NCBI GenBank assembly: GCA_050246875.1
Contig: JBFWVF010000004.1
Location: forward strand, 340,915 to 404,914
DNA from: SHWB01 sp050246875
Lineage (GTDB): Bacteria > Pseudomonadota > Alphaproteobacteria > UBA6615
Direction: 5' to 3'
Length of the DNA: 64,000 bases
The notes beneath the pieces are model-generated. The model was not told the origin of the DNA. It did not search any database and saw nothing but the letters and a program-made list of their open reading frames with translations. How positions within the stretch are numbered: the first letter of the stretch is position 1; the number at the start of each line of letters is the position of its first letter. Below, in pieces: positions 44,118 through 52,761 of this stretch. The position numbers and the translations under genes are program-made.

Positions 44118-44990
44118 ATGGGCGTGATGACCGAAATCTTCCTGCCGCTCGCGCTGTTCATCATCATGTTTTCGCTCGGGCTGGGGCTCGGCGTCGCGGA
44201 CTTCCGCCGCGTCGCCGTGCAACCGCGCGACTTCATCGCCGGCGCGATCTCGCAGATGGTCCTGCTGCCGCTCGTCGCCTTCGTCATCGCCACGGTCTGG
44301 GCGCCGGAACCGGCGTTGGCGGTCGGACTCATGATCATCGCCGCCGCGCCCGGTGGCGTCACATCCAACCTGCTGACCCGCTACGCCGGAGGCGACACGG
44401 CGCTGTCGGTGTCGCTGACGGCGGTGATCAGCCTCGCCAGCATCGTCACCGTGCCGCTCATCGTATTCTTCGCCCTCGACCACTTCGCCGGTGCCGGCAG
44501 CACGGCCCAACTGTCGATGACGGGAACGGCGGTGAAGATGTTCGCCATCGTCGCCGTGCCGGTGGCGATCGGCATGGCCGTGCGCGGCGTCGCGCCCGGC
44601 TTCGCGTCGCGCGTCGAGCCGACGGCGCGCGCCGTGTCCGGCGTGCTGTTCGTGATCGTGCTGGCCGGCGCGATCTGGGTCGAGCGAAGCAACATCGCAA
44701 CCTATTTCGCCCAGGCCGGCCTCGCCACACTGGCGCTCAACATCGCGATGATGGCGGTGGCCTTCTGGGGCGCCATCCTCGTCGGCTGCGCGCGGCCGCA
44801 ACGCATCGCACTCTCGCTCGAATGCGGCCTGCAGAACGGCACGCTGGCGCTGGCGGTCATCGCCACCCTCGGTCTCGATTCCGGATACGCCGTCCCGGCA
44901 GCGATCTACAGCCTGCTGATGTTCGGCACGGCCATCCTGTTCGTCCTCGCCGTCATGCGGCGCGCCGCCGCCCAGCCCGCAGCCGCCTAG
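44118..44990 (+). CDS. Bile acid:sodium symporter (BASS) family transporter
   Basis: Encodes 290 residues with about nine membrane helices. IIAAAPGGVTSNLLTRYAGGDTALSVSLTA is the BASS signature crossover region that binds sodium. Relatives import bile acids, pantoate, pyruvate or other organic anions with Na+. The arsenite exporter Acr3 belongs to the same clan, but the sequence resembles the organic-anion branch. It is 9 nt upstream of an ArsC-like gene and begins a five-gene rightward run. Confidence 0.9.
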   Translation: MGVMTEIFLPLALFIIMFSLGLGLGVADFRRVAVQPRDFIAGAISQMVLLPLVAFVIATVWAPEPALAVGLMIIAAAPGGVTSNLLTRYAGGDTALSVSLTAVISLASIVTVPLIVFFALDHFAGAGSTAQLSMTGTAVKMFAIVAVPVAIGMAVRGVAPGFASRVEPTARAVSGVLFVIVLAGAIWVERSNIATYFAQAGLATLALNIAMMAVAFWGAILVGCARPQRIALSLECGLQNGTLALAVIATLGLDSGYAVPAAIYSLLMFGTAILFVLAVMRRAAAQPAAA

Positions 44991-44999
44991 GACCCCGTC

Positions 45000-45374
45000 A
45001 TGGCCAAATCCGACATCACCGTCTGGTACAACCCGCGCTGCAGCAAGTGCCGGCAGACGCTCGGCCTGCTGCAGGAGAAGGGACACGAACCGGCCCTCTA
45101 CGAGTATCTCGCCGAACGTCCCGACAAGGCGGCGATCAGGCGCGTGCTGAAGCAGCTCGGCGTGCCGGCCCGCAAGCTGCTGCGGCGCGGCGAGGCGGCC
45201 TACAAGGCTCTCGGCCTCGCCGACGAGTCGCTCGGCGAGGACAGGCTGATCGACGCCATGGCGGCGCATCCCGAGCTGATCGAGCGCCCCATCGTGATCG
45301 TCGGCGGACGCGCCGCCCTGGGCCGGCCGCCGGAACAGGTGTTCGAGATCCTCGGCGACCGTCTGGGACACTGA
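45000..45374 (+). CDS. ArsC-family reductase
   Basis: Encodes 124 residues of the thioredoxin-fold ArsC family. The catalytic Cys is C14 in YNPRCSKCRQTL, and ERPIVIVGGRAALGRPPEQV carries the late Arg residues used by glutaredoxin-dependent arsenate reductases. It could reduce arsenate, or be a YffB-like protein of unknown substrate. The preceding BASS transporter and the absence of an ArsR regulator make an arsenic operon possible but unproven. Confidence 0.83.
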   Translation: MAKSDITVWYNPRCSKCRQTLGLLQEKGHEPALYEYLAERPDKAAIRRVLKQLGVPARKLLRRGEAAYKALGLADESLGEDRLIDAMAAHPELIERPIVIVGGRAALGRPPEQVFEILGDRLGH

Positions 45375-45425
45375 GTGCGGACGGGCGATGCCGGACGACC
45401 CACACGCACGACTGGGTGCGGCCCG

Positions 45426-46403
45426 ATGAAGATCTGCATCGTCGGCGCCGGTGCCATCGGCGGCTTCCTCGGTGTGCGGCTGGCCGCGGCCGGCCATGAT
45501 GTGTCGATGATCGCGCGCGGCGCCCATCTCGCGGCCATCCGCGCGCATGGCGCCCGCCTCGTCATGGGCGGCACGACGACCGTGGTCAGGGTCGCGGCGA
45601 GCGACGATCCGGCCGACCTCGGCCCGCAGGATCATGTCGTCCTGACGCTCAAGGCGCCGGCCCTCCCCGGCCTCGTGCCGCGTCTCGGGCCGCTGCTCGG
45701 AGCCGGGACGTCGGTGATCACGGCGATGAATGGCATCCCTTGGTGGTTCTGCAACGGCATCGGCGGCGCACTCGAGGGTGCGCGGCTGGACAGCGTCGAT
45801 CCTGGTGGCAGGCTCGCGGCGACGGTCGCGCCGGACCGCGTGATCGGCTGCGTCGTCCACGCCGGCGCCTCGGTGTCGGAGCCCGGCGTTATCCGCCATG
45901 CCGCCGGCGACCATTTCATCTTCGGCGAGCCGTCGCATGCCGCCACCCCGCGCGTCCAGGCGCTGGCCGAAGCGGCAACCGCCGCCGGGCTGCGCGGCAC
46001 GGCCAGCGACAACATCCACCGCGAAGTCTGGCTCAAACTGCTCGGCAACCTGTCGATGGGGGCCGTGTCGGTGCTCACCGCCGCGACGCTGCAGGACATC
46101 GGCGACGACGCGAGCCTTCGCCGCGTCGCCGCGACGCTGCTCGACGAGTGCCGCGCCGTCGGCCGCACCTTCGGCCTTACCCTCGACATGACCAACGATG
46201 CGCGCATCGACCTCGGTGCCGCGCTCGGCCGTTTTCGCCCGTCGATCCTGCAGGATCTCGAGGCCGGGCGACCGATGGAGATCGACGCGATGATCACCGT
46301 CGTCGCCGAACTCGGTCGCCGCGCGGGCGTTGCCACACCGGCCCTCGACCTCGTGCTCGCCCTCGTCCAGGGCCGCGCCCGCATCGCCGGCCTCTATCCT
46401 TGA
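45426..46403 (+). CDS. 2-dehydropantoate 2-reductase family protein
   Basis: Encodes 325 residues of the PanE/ApbA family. N-terminal Rossmann motif GAGAIGGFLG, MNGIPWWF in the centre, and a helical C-terminal domain with the catalytic Lys in REVWLKLLGNLSMGAVS. It probably reduces a 2-oxo acid with NADPH; whether it is the biosynthetic panE cannot be said. Neighbours are transporters, and the BASS family includes pantoate importers, so a pantoate-related link is conceivable. The TGA overlaps the TTG start of the next gene. Confidence 0.86.
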   Translation: MKICIVGAGAIGGFLGVRLAAAGHDVSMIARGAHLAAIRAHGARLVMGGTTTVVRVAASDDPADLGPQDHVVLTLKAPALPGLVPRLGPLLGAGTSVITAMNGIPWWFCNGIGGALEGARLDSVDPGGRLAATVAPDRVIGCVVHAGASVSEPGVIRHAAGDHFIFGEPSHAATPRVQALAEAATAAGLRGTASDNIHREVWLKLLGNLSMGAVSVLTAATLQDIGDDASLRRVAATLLDECRAVGRTFGLTLDMTNDARIDLGAALGRFRPSILQDLEAGRPMEIDAMITVVAELGRRAGVATPALDLVLALVQGRARIAGLYP

Positions 46404-47632
46404 GCGAACCGGTCTCGCCCTTCGCCGGTACAGGCACGGTCGCGGCACCGCCGCTGCGCCCCTCGGCCATGGCGCTGCTGGTGGCGATGCTGTTCGCCAG
46501 CCAGATGGCGATCACCGCCTTCCTGCCCGCGCTGCCGGCCATCGCCGTCGCCTTCGCGATGGATACGGGTCATGTGGCGGTCATCATCCCGGCCTTCCTC
46601 GGCGCCTTTGCCGTCGCGCAGCTCGTGCTCGGGCCGCTCGCCGATGCCCTGGGACGCCGCCTCATCCTGCTGTCGGGCGTCGGGCTGTTCGCGGCAGCCA
46701 GCTTCGTCTGCGCCGTGGCGCCCTCGATCGAGGTCCTCGTCGCCGCCCGCATCGCCCAGGGAGCGGGCGCCTGCACCCTCATCGTCCTGTCGCGCGCGAT
46801 CGTGCGCGACACGGCGCAGGGCGCCTCGGCGGCCCGCGCGCTGGCCTACCTCTCCATGGCGATGGGCGTCGGGCCGGCCATCGCGCCATTGCTCGGCGGC
46901 ACATTGGTCGAGAGCGCGGGATGGCGGTCGATCTTCTATGCGACGGGCGCCGTCGGCCTGCTGGTCATGCTCAGCGCCGCCCTGCTGCTGCCGGAAACGC
47001 TGCCCGCGAGCGCACGCCGGCCCGCACGCTTCGGGCCTCTGGCGCACGCCTACCTCGACCTTCTCGGCTATCGGGCCTATATGGGCTACGCCTTGGCGAT
47101 CGGGCTGACCAACGCCATCTTCCACAGCTTCGTTTCCGGCGCCCCCACCGTGCTCATCTCGCTCAAGGGGGTGCCACCGCAGCAATTCGGCCTCTATCTC
47201 ATGACCATTCCGATAGGCTTCATCGCCACCACGCTGGTGGTGAGCCGGCTGGTGCCGCGCTTCGGCATCGACCGGCTGATCTGGATCGGCGGCGGCTTCC
47301 TCGTCGCCGGTGCCGGCGGCATCCTCGTGCTGGCGCTGGCGGGCGCCGACGCGCCGCTGGCGATCGTGCCGTTCATGATCCTGCATTCGATCGGCAGCGG
47401 CTTTTCCGTCTCCACCGGCCTCGCCGGCGCGATGAACGCCGTGCCGCCAGCACTGGCCGGCACTGCCGCCGCGCTCGCCGGCTTCTTCCAGATGGCGCTG
47501 TCGGCCATCGGATCGGTCGCCGTCTCGTCGATGCATCACACCTCGATGGCGCAGACCGCGATCCCGATGACCGTCTTCGCCTGCGGTGCGGTGATCGCCT
47601 TCGCCGTACTCGTGCGCCCGTGGCGGCGATGA
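46400..47632 (+). CDS. Bcr/CflA-type MFS drug exporter 1
   Basis: Encodes 410 residues with 12 predicted helices. The loop GPLADALGRRLILL is the MFS motif A, and LSRAIVRDTAQG matches the SRA(I/M)VRD segment of Bcr/CflA exporters. A TTG at 46400 overlapping the panE-like stop (TTGA) is the likely start; ATG 46469 is an alternative but would cut into the first helix. Followed by a paralogue with a 4-nt overlap. Confidence 0.88.
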   Translation: MSEPVSPFAGTGTVAAPPLRPSAMALLVAMLFASQMAITAFLPALPAIAVAFAMDTGHVAVIIPAFLGAFAVAQLVLGPLADALGRRLILLSGVGLFAAASFVCAVAPSIEVLVAARIAQGAGACTLIVLSRAIVRDTAQGASAARALAYLSMAMGVGPAIAPLLGGTLVESAGWRSIFYATGAVGLLVMLSAALLLPETLPASARRPARFGPLAHAYLDLLGYRAYMGYALAIGLTNAIFHSFVSGAPTVLISLKGVPPQQFGLYLMTIPIGFIATTLVVSRLVPRFGIDRLIWIGGGFLVAGAGGILVLALAGADAPLAIVPFMILHSIGSGFSVSTGLAGAMNAVPPALAGTAAALAGFFQMALSAIGSVAVSSMHHTSMAQTAIPMTVFACGAVIAFAVLVRPWRR

Positions 47633-48846
47633 ACCAGACGCCCGGGAGCCAGACCGCCGCGCCGCCGCTCGGCGTCTCGGCGCTCGTCGTGCTGGTAGCG
47701 ATGATGTTCACCAGCCAGATGGCGATCACCATCTTCCTGCCGGCCCTGCCGGCGCTGGCCAGCGACCTCGGCCAGACGGTCGATGCCGCACGGCTGATCA
47801 TCCCCGCCTATCTCGGCGCCTTCGCGCTGGCGCAGCTCGTGGTCGGGCCGCTCTCGGACGCCTACGGACGGCGCGTCGTCATCCTCGCCGGCCTCGTCGT
47901 GTTCGGCGTCGCCAGCTTCGCCTGCGCGCTGGCGCCGGACATCGAAATCCTGATGCTCGCCCGCTTCGTGCAGGCGTCGGGCTCATGCACCCTGCTGGTG
48001 ATCTCGCGCGCCATGGTGCGCGACACGTCACACGGCGCCGCGGCCGCCCGCGCCATGGCCTATCTCGGCATGGCCATGGGCGTCGGGCCGGCGGTCGGGC
48101 CGTTCCTCGGCGGCATACTGGTAGAGCACACCGACTGGCGGGCAACGTTCTTCGCCACGGCCGCCATCGCCGCGGTCGTCCTCGTGGCGGGCCTCGCCGT
48201 ACTGCCCGAGACGCTGCCGCCCGCCCTGCGCCAACCGCCGCGCATCGCCACGCTGGCGCGCAACGGCGCGCGGCTGTTCGGCCTGCGCGCCTTCATGGGC
48301 TACTGCCTCGCCACTGGCTTCGCCGTGGCCGTGTTCCAGGCCTACCTGTCGGGCTCGCCGACGGTGCTGATCACGCTCGGCGGCATAACGCCCGAGCAGT
48401 TCGGCTTCTACATCCTCGCCGCGCCGATCTGCTTCATCGCCGCCAACCTGTTCACCGCGCGTATCGTCGCCCGCCTCGGCATCGACCGGCTGATCTGGCT
48501 CGGCGGCATCATGCTGGCGGGCGCCCCGGCGGCCCTCGTGCTGGCCGCGCTCGCCGGCGTCGACCGGCCGTGGGTGTTCATCGTCGTCGCCGGGGTGTTC
48601 TCGGTCGGCAGCGGGCTTGTCGTGCCGACGACGCTGGCCGGCGCGATGACGGCAGTGGCGCCATCGATGGCCGCCTCGGCCTCGGCGCTCGCCGGCTTCT
48701 TCCAGATGGCGGTCAGCACCGTCGCGACGCTGACCGTGTCCGCCTTCATCCACACATCGTCGCTGCCGACGGCGACCGTGATGACGGTGGCGGGCGTCTC
48801 GACCGTCGCCTTCTTCGCGCTGCTGGTGAAGCCCTGGCGGCGCTGA
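47629..48846 (+). CDS. Bcr/CflA-type MFS drug exporter 2
   Basis: Encodes 405 residues, clearly a tandem duplicate of the preceding transporter (shared FTSQMAITIFLPALPAL, GPLSDAYGRRVVIL, ISRAMVRDTSHG, RLGIDRLIWLGG and ASALAGFFQMAVST segments). Twelve helices, proton-driven efflux expected. ATG overlaps the stop of the first copy (ATGA). The pair may handle two related substrates or act side by side. It converges on an oxygenase gene with only 3 nt between. Confidence 0.9.
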   Translation: MNQTPGSQTAAPPLGVSALVVLVAMMFTSQMAITIFLPALPALASDLGQTVDAARLIIPAYLGAFALAQLVVGPLSDAYGRRVVILAGLVVFGVASFACALAPDIEILMLARFVQASGSCTLLVISRAMVRDTSHGAAAARAMAYLGMAMGVGPAVGPFLGGILVEHTDWRATFFATAAIAAVVLVAGLAVLPETLPPALRQPPRIATLARNGARLFGLRAFMGYCLATGFAVAVFQAYLSGSPTVLITLGGITPEQFGFYILAAPICFIAANLFTARIVARLGIDRLIWLGGIMLAGAPAALVLAALAGVDRPWVFIVVAGVFSVGSGLVVPTTLAGAMTAVAPSMAASASALAGFFQMAVSTVATLTVSAFIHTSSLPTATVMTVAGVSTVAFFALLVKPWRR

Positions 48847-48849
48847 CGG

Positions 48850-49872
48850 CTACTCGGCAGCGTCGCGCCGCTGGTAGTGGGCGTAGGTCTTTTCAAGGTA
48901 CCACGTGTACCAGTCGCGGTAGACGACCGGCTGGTACTTCGCCGGCCGCTCGCTACTGACGCAGGACGACACCGGCGCGATGATGTCGTCGAGGTCGGGA
49001 TTGAAGAAGAAGGCGAGCGAATGGCGGTCGCGGTCGACCGCCGTGGTGACGCGGTGCGGCGTCGCCTTGAAGAGGTCGTTGGAAAGCTGCTTCAGCATGT
49101 TGCCGGAATTGACGACGAAGGCGTCGTCGACGATCGGCTGGTCGACCCATTCGCCGTCGGGCGTCTGGATCTGCAGGCCCGGCTCGTCGGCCTGCGGCAG
49201 CATGGTGAAGAACCCGGCATCGGTGTGCGAGGCGGAGCCGAACTGGTCCGTCCTTAGCTCGCCGACGGCCGGATAGCGCACCATGCGGATGACGCAGGTG
49301 GGATCCCTGAACCATGTATCGAAATAGCCGGCCGGCATGCCGAGCGCGCGGGCGAAGAGCGGCAGCAGCCGGTAGCCCAGCGTCATCAGGGCCATGTGGT
49401 AGTCGACCATGGCGCGGCGGAAGCCCGGCAGGCGTTCCTCCGGCGGCCACTGGTTGAGGCCGCGGAAGCGCTCGCCAGCCACCACCTTGGGGTCGTCAGG
49501 CGAGCGCTCCTGATAGAAGGTCAGGTTCTCGGATGCGTCGCGGCGCAGACCCTTGGTGCCGTCGACCGAGGCCGCCTCGTTGAAGGTGTAGGCCATCGGC
49601 ACGTAGCCGATCTGGTGACGGTTGACCTTCAGCGCCATCTTCTCGTCGAGCGGCAGCGCGTGGAAGCGGCGCGAGGCGGCGAAGGCGCCGTCGATCAGGC
49701 GCCGCGGGATGCCGGTGTTGCGGAACATCATGAAGCCGAGGTTTGCGAGGGCGTCGCGCACCTCGGCGCCCGTGCGCTCCAGCGCCGCCGGCTCGCCCGC
49801 CAGGTACGGCCCGACATCGATGAGCGGAAACTCCGCCGTCGTGGCGGTGCGGAACGGACGCGCTGCGTTCAT
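48850..49872 (-). CDS. Isopenicillin-N-synthase-like 2-oxoglutarate/Fe(II) oxygenase 2
   Basis: Encodes 340 residues. Iron triad H216, D218 (ASHTDAGFFT) and H273 (ATPHRV), and the RDRHS segment near 281-285 for 2-oxoglutarate. N-terminal EFPLIDVGPYLAG and LGFMMFRNTG. It is a close paralogue of the oxygenase at 51.6-52.6 kb: key residues have identical numbering (H216, D218, H273). It is divergently paired with a beta-hydroxyacid-dehydrogenase-like gene 188 bp away, an arrangement repeated with the paralogue. Confidence 0.88.
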   Translation of the reverse strand: MNAARPFRTATTAEFPLIDVGPYLAGEPAALERTGAEVRDALANLGFMMFRNTGIPRRLIDGAFAASRRFHALPLDEKMALKVNRHQIGYVPMAYTFNEAASVDGTKGLRRDASENLTFYQERSPDDPKVVAGERFRGLNQWPPEERLPGFRRAMVDYHMALMTLGYRLLPLFARALGMPAGYFDTWFRDPTCVIRMVRYPAVGELRTDQFGSASHTDAGFFTMLPQADEPGLQIQTPDGEWVDQPIVDDAFVVNSGNMLKQLSNDLFKATPHRVTTAVDRDRHSLAFFFNPDLDDIIAPVSSCVSSERPAKYQPVVYRDWYTWYLEKTYAHYQRRDAAE

Positions 49873-50060
49873 GGCTCGCTCCCCGGGTGCGGCGGACGCC
49901 TCGACGGTGCGCCCTGTCGCCGCGACACTGGCGCCGGACGCGACGCGGCACCAAAGGACGGCCGCCGAATGTCTCGCGCCCTGAGCGCGAGCCGATCCGC
50001 ACCCGGCATCGCCGCCGCGTCCGGGTTAAGCCCGCGTCGTCACAGGAGGAGAGACTGGCA

Positions 50061-50975
50061 ATGGCAACGGTAGGAATCATCGGCATCGGCGCCATGGGAT
50101 CGGCGATGGCGACCCGGCTGATCGACGCCGGCTTCGCGGTCGTCGGCACGGACCCGCGCCCGGCCGCGCGCGAGGAACTGGCCGGCCTCGGCGGCAAGGC
50201 CGTGGCGACGGCGCGCGCGGTGGCCGAAGCGGCCGACTACGTGCTGCTGTCACTGCCCAGCGTGAAGGCCTTCCACGAGGTTCTGGAAGGCAAGGACGGC
50301 ATCGCCGCGTCCGGCAAGCGCGGGCTGATCGTCGCCGACACCTCGACGCTGCCCATCGCCGACAAGGAGCGCGGCCATGCGGCGATGACGAAGGCCGGCA
50401 TGACGCTGCTCGACTGCACCGTCTCCGGCAACCGCGACATGATCCTCGCCCGCACGCTGACGGCCTATGTGGCGGGCGACGAGCAGGCCTATCACCGCAT
50501 CGCGCCGGCCTTCGACACCTTCAACCGCAAGCACACCTTCGTCGGCGCATTCGGCATGGCGAGCCGGGTGAAGTTCGTCATCAACTACCTCGTCTGCATC
50601 CTCACCGCCGCCAACGGCGAGGCGATGGCGCTGGCCATCAAGGCCGGCATCGACCCGGCCGTGATGTACGACCTGGTGAAGGACAGTGCCGCCAACTCGA
50701 AGCTGTGGGAAATCCGCGCCAAGATGGCGGTGACGGAGGACTACACCTCCTCGCGCGGCAACTTCCTGATGGCCGACAAGGACGGTCCGATCATCGGCGA
50801 ATTCGCGCGCGAACTGTCCTTCCCCGCCGTGCTGTTCCAGGCGGCGCTGCAGATGCACCAGGTCGGCGTGTCGCTCGGCATGTACAACATCGACACGGCC
50901 GCCCTGTGCCGCGTCTACGAGATCATCGGCGGCGCCGAGCGCAAGGGCGCCGGCGAAATGAACGACGGCATGTAG
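50061..50975 (+). CDS. Beta-hydroxyacid-dehydrogenase-like NAD(P)-dependent oxidoreductase 1
   Basis: Encodes 304 residues. NAD(P)-binding GIGAMGSAM at residues 8-16, then the substrate loop TLLDCTVSGNR (about 115-124) and the catalytic Lys171 with Asn175 (RVKFVINYLV). The family normally has DAPVSGG and KxxNN; here the loop is DCTVSGNR and the first Asn is hydrophobic, so this is a separate subfamily. AGGAGG lies 12-17 nt upstream of ATG 50061. Divergent from oxygenase 2. A perfect 14-bp hairpin follows the stop. Confidence 0.88.
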   Translation: MATVGIIGIGAMGSAMATRLIDAGFAVVGTDPRPAAREELAGLGGKAVATARAVAEAADYVLLSLPSVKAFHEVLEGKDGIAASGKRGLIVADTSTLPIADKERGHAAMTKAGMTLLDCTVSGNRDMILARTLTAYVAGDEQAYHRIAPAFDTFNRKHTFVGAFGMASRVKFVINYLVCILTAANGEAMALAIKAGIDPAVMYDLVKDSAANSKLWEIRAKMAVTEDYTSSRGNFLMADKDGPIIGEFARELSFPAVLFQAALQMHQVGVSLGMYNIDTAALCRVYEIIGGAERKGAGEMNDGM

Positions 50976-50980
50976 GCGCC

Positions 50981-51011
50981 GGCCCTCTCCTCCCGTGGGG
51001 AGGAGAGGGCC
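50981..51011. terminator. Bidirectional terminator, perfect 14-bp hairpin
   Basis: GGCCCTCTCCTCCC pairs perfectly with GGGAGGAGAGGGCC around a 3-nt loop (gtg), exactly filling the gap between two convergent genes (stops at 50975 and 51018). It should serve both strands. Confidence 0.75.
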
Positions 51012-51017
51012 ACGTTG

Positions 51018-51446
51018 CTAAACCTGCGCCGTCAGGCCGGCGGCCTGGATGCCGGCGACGGCGGCGGCCTCGTCGTTGTCCGAGGTGTCACCGCTGGCGC
51101 CGACCGCGCCGACGATGATCCCCGCGGAATCCTTGATCAGCACGCCGCCGGCGACCGGCACCATGCGCCCGCCCGAGGCGGTGACGGCCGCGCCGACGAA
51201 GTGCGGCCGGTCCTTCGCCATGCCTTCGATGACGCGCGACGAACGGCCCATGCCGAGGGCGCCCCAGGCCTTGCCGAAGGCAATCTCGTAGCGAAGGATG
51301 CCACTGTGGTCGGACCGCTGGGCGGAAACGACATGGCCGCCGGCGTCGAGCACGACGAAGGTCAGGCCGGCGAGCTTCTTCTCCTTCGCGTACTCGAAAC
51401 CGACCCGGCAGATGGTGTTGGCCTGGTCGAGGGTCACGTTTGCCAT
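51018..51446 (-). CDS. GlcG/HbpS-family heme-binding-type protein
   Basis: Encodes 142 residues of the GlcG/HbpS (DUF336) fold: LTFVVLDAGGHVVSAQRSDHS, AFGKAWGALGMGRSSR, GGVLIKDSAGIIVGAVGASGDTSDNDE. Members bind haem or corrinoid-like cofactors or occur as accessory proteins in glycolate, diol and aromatic catabolic operons; some are annotated as lyases. It sits between the two oxygenase/dehydrogenase pairs and is read in the same direction as the oxygenases. A direct role with the oxygenases is inferred from position. Confidence 0.87.
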   Translation of the reverse strand: MANVTLDQANTICRVGFEYAKEKKLAGLTFVVLDAGGHVVSAQRSDHSGILRYEIAFGKAWGALGMGRSSRVIEGMAKDRPHFVGAAVTASGGRMVPVAGGVLIKDSAGIIVGAVGASGDTSDNDEAAAVAGIQAAGLTAQV

Positions 51447-51571
51447 CTGGTCTCACTCCCGCGATGTTGTGAATGCCGGGCGCTGCGGCGCGGCGACGGA
51501 TACCGCCGTCGAGATAAACGGGAAGCGCCGCCGGAACAAGCCGCGGCCTGCCCACCCGCCGCCGCGGCGTG

Positions 51572-52591
51572 TCATGCCGCCGTGCGGTCGCGCATGTGGC
51601 TGTAGCTGCCGGCGAGGAAGGTCGTGAACCAGTCGCCGAAGACGACAGGCTCGTAGCGGGCCGGATTGTCCGGACCGACGCAGGAGGCGACCGGCGCCAC
51701 CACGTCGTCCAGATCGGGGCTGAAGAAGCAGGCGATCGAGTGGCGGTCGCGCTCGACGGCGGTGGTGACGCGATGCGGCGTCGCCTTGAAGCGGTCGTTG
51801 GAGAAGCGCTTCAGCATGTTGCCCGAGTTGACGACGAACGCGCCCGGAACGAAGGGCTGATCGACCCACTCGCCGGCCGGCGTCTGGATTTGCAGGCCCG
51901 GCACATCGGCCTGCGGCAGGAACGTCAGGAAGCTCGAATCGGTGTGCGGGTTGGAGCCGAACTGGTCGGTCCTGATCTCGCCGACGGCCGGGTAGCGCAC
52001 CAGCCGCATGACCAGGGTGGGATCGCGGAAGAAGCCGTCGAAGTGGTCCGCCGGCATGCCGAGGGCGCAGGCGAAGGCCGGCAGCATGCGGTAGCCGAGC
52101 GCCATCGTCACATCGAGGAAGGCGAGGATCGCGGCACGGTATCCGGGCACGACGCTCTCCGCCGGCCAGCGGTTGACGGCGCAGAGCGGCGCACCGGCCC
52201 GGACCTTGGGATCGTCCGGCGCGCGCTCGCGCCAGACCACCATCACCTCCGAGGCATCCTTGCGCAGGCCGGACGAGCTGCCCACCGGCGTGTATTCGTT
52301 GAGCGTGCCGCCCATCGCGATATAGCCGCGCTGGTTGCGGTCGACCGCGACCTTCATCCGCTCGGCATCGGGCAGCGCATGGAAGCGGCGCGAGGCGTCG
52401 AATGCTGCCTCGACCACCGGCTGCGGCACGCCGGTGTTGCGGAACATCATGAAGCCGAGGCTTTCCATCGCCCGGGCGATCTCGCCCGCCGTCGCTTCCA
52501 GCGCCCCCGGCGCCCCGGCAAGATAGGGGCCAACATCGATGACCGGGAATTCCTCCACGGTCGCGGTCCTGAATCCGCGCGCAAGGGACAT
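51572..52591 (-). CDS. Isopenicillin-N-synthase-like 2-oxoglutarate/Fe(II) oxygenase 3
   Basis: Encodes 339 residues. Iron triad H216, D218 (NPHTDSSFLT) and H273 (ATPHRV); RDRHS near 281-285; N-terminal EFPVIDVGPYLAG. By eye well over half of the residues match oxygenase 2, so the two arose by duplication. The start MSLARGFRTATVEEFP at 52591 aligns with the paralogue; the longer frame overlaps the divergent dehydrogenase region and is rejected. Divergently paired with dehydrogenase 2. Confidence 0.88.
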   Translation of the reverse strand: MSLARGFRTATVEEFPVIDVGPYLAGAPGALEATAGEIARAMESLGFMMFRNTGVPQPVVEAAFDASRRFHALPDAERMKVAVDRNQRGYIAMGGTLNEYTPVGSSSGLRKDASEVMVVWRERAPDDPKVRAGAPLCAVNRWPAESVVPGYRAAILAFLDVTMALGYRMLPAFACALGMPADHFDGFFRDPTLVMRLVRYPAVGEIRTDQFGSNPHTDSSFLTFLPQADVPGLQIQTPAGEWVDQPFVPGAFVVNSGNMLKRFSNDRFKATPHRVTTAVERDRHSIACFFSPDLDDVVAPVASCVGPDNPARYEPVVFGDWFTTFLAGSYSHMRDRTAA

Positions 52592-52761
52592 GGCGCAATC
52601 TCCGAAGGGCCATAGCGGGGGCTGTGTCAGGTTCGACGATGGCCCGGGTCGGTATCCCGGGGCAATCGCCGCCATGGCGGTTCTGCATGCCATGCATTGG
52701 CGCTCGGCAGGCGCCGCATGGCGCGATAGAGTCCGCCCGGCCAACGGGCGGGAGGCGAACG

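Noticed and set aside
44118..45374. Arsenic-resistance operon
   Set aside because: The transporter resembles organic-anion BASS proteins rather than Acr3, and there is no ArsR-type regulator; kept only as an open question.
43854..46448. A long leftward open frame (about 860 codons) opposite the BASS, ArsC and PanE-like genes
   Set aside because: It is the GC-rich antisense shadow of well-supported genes, is dominated by Arg, Gly, His and Asp, and shows no domain.
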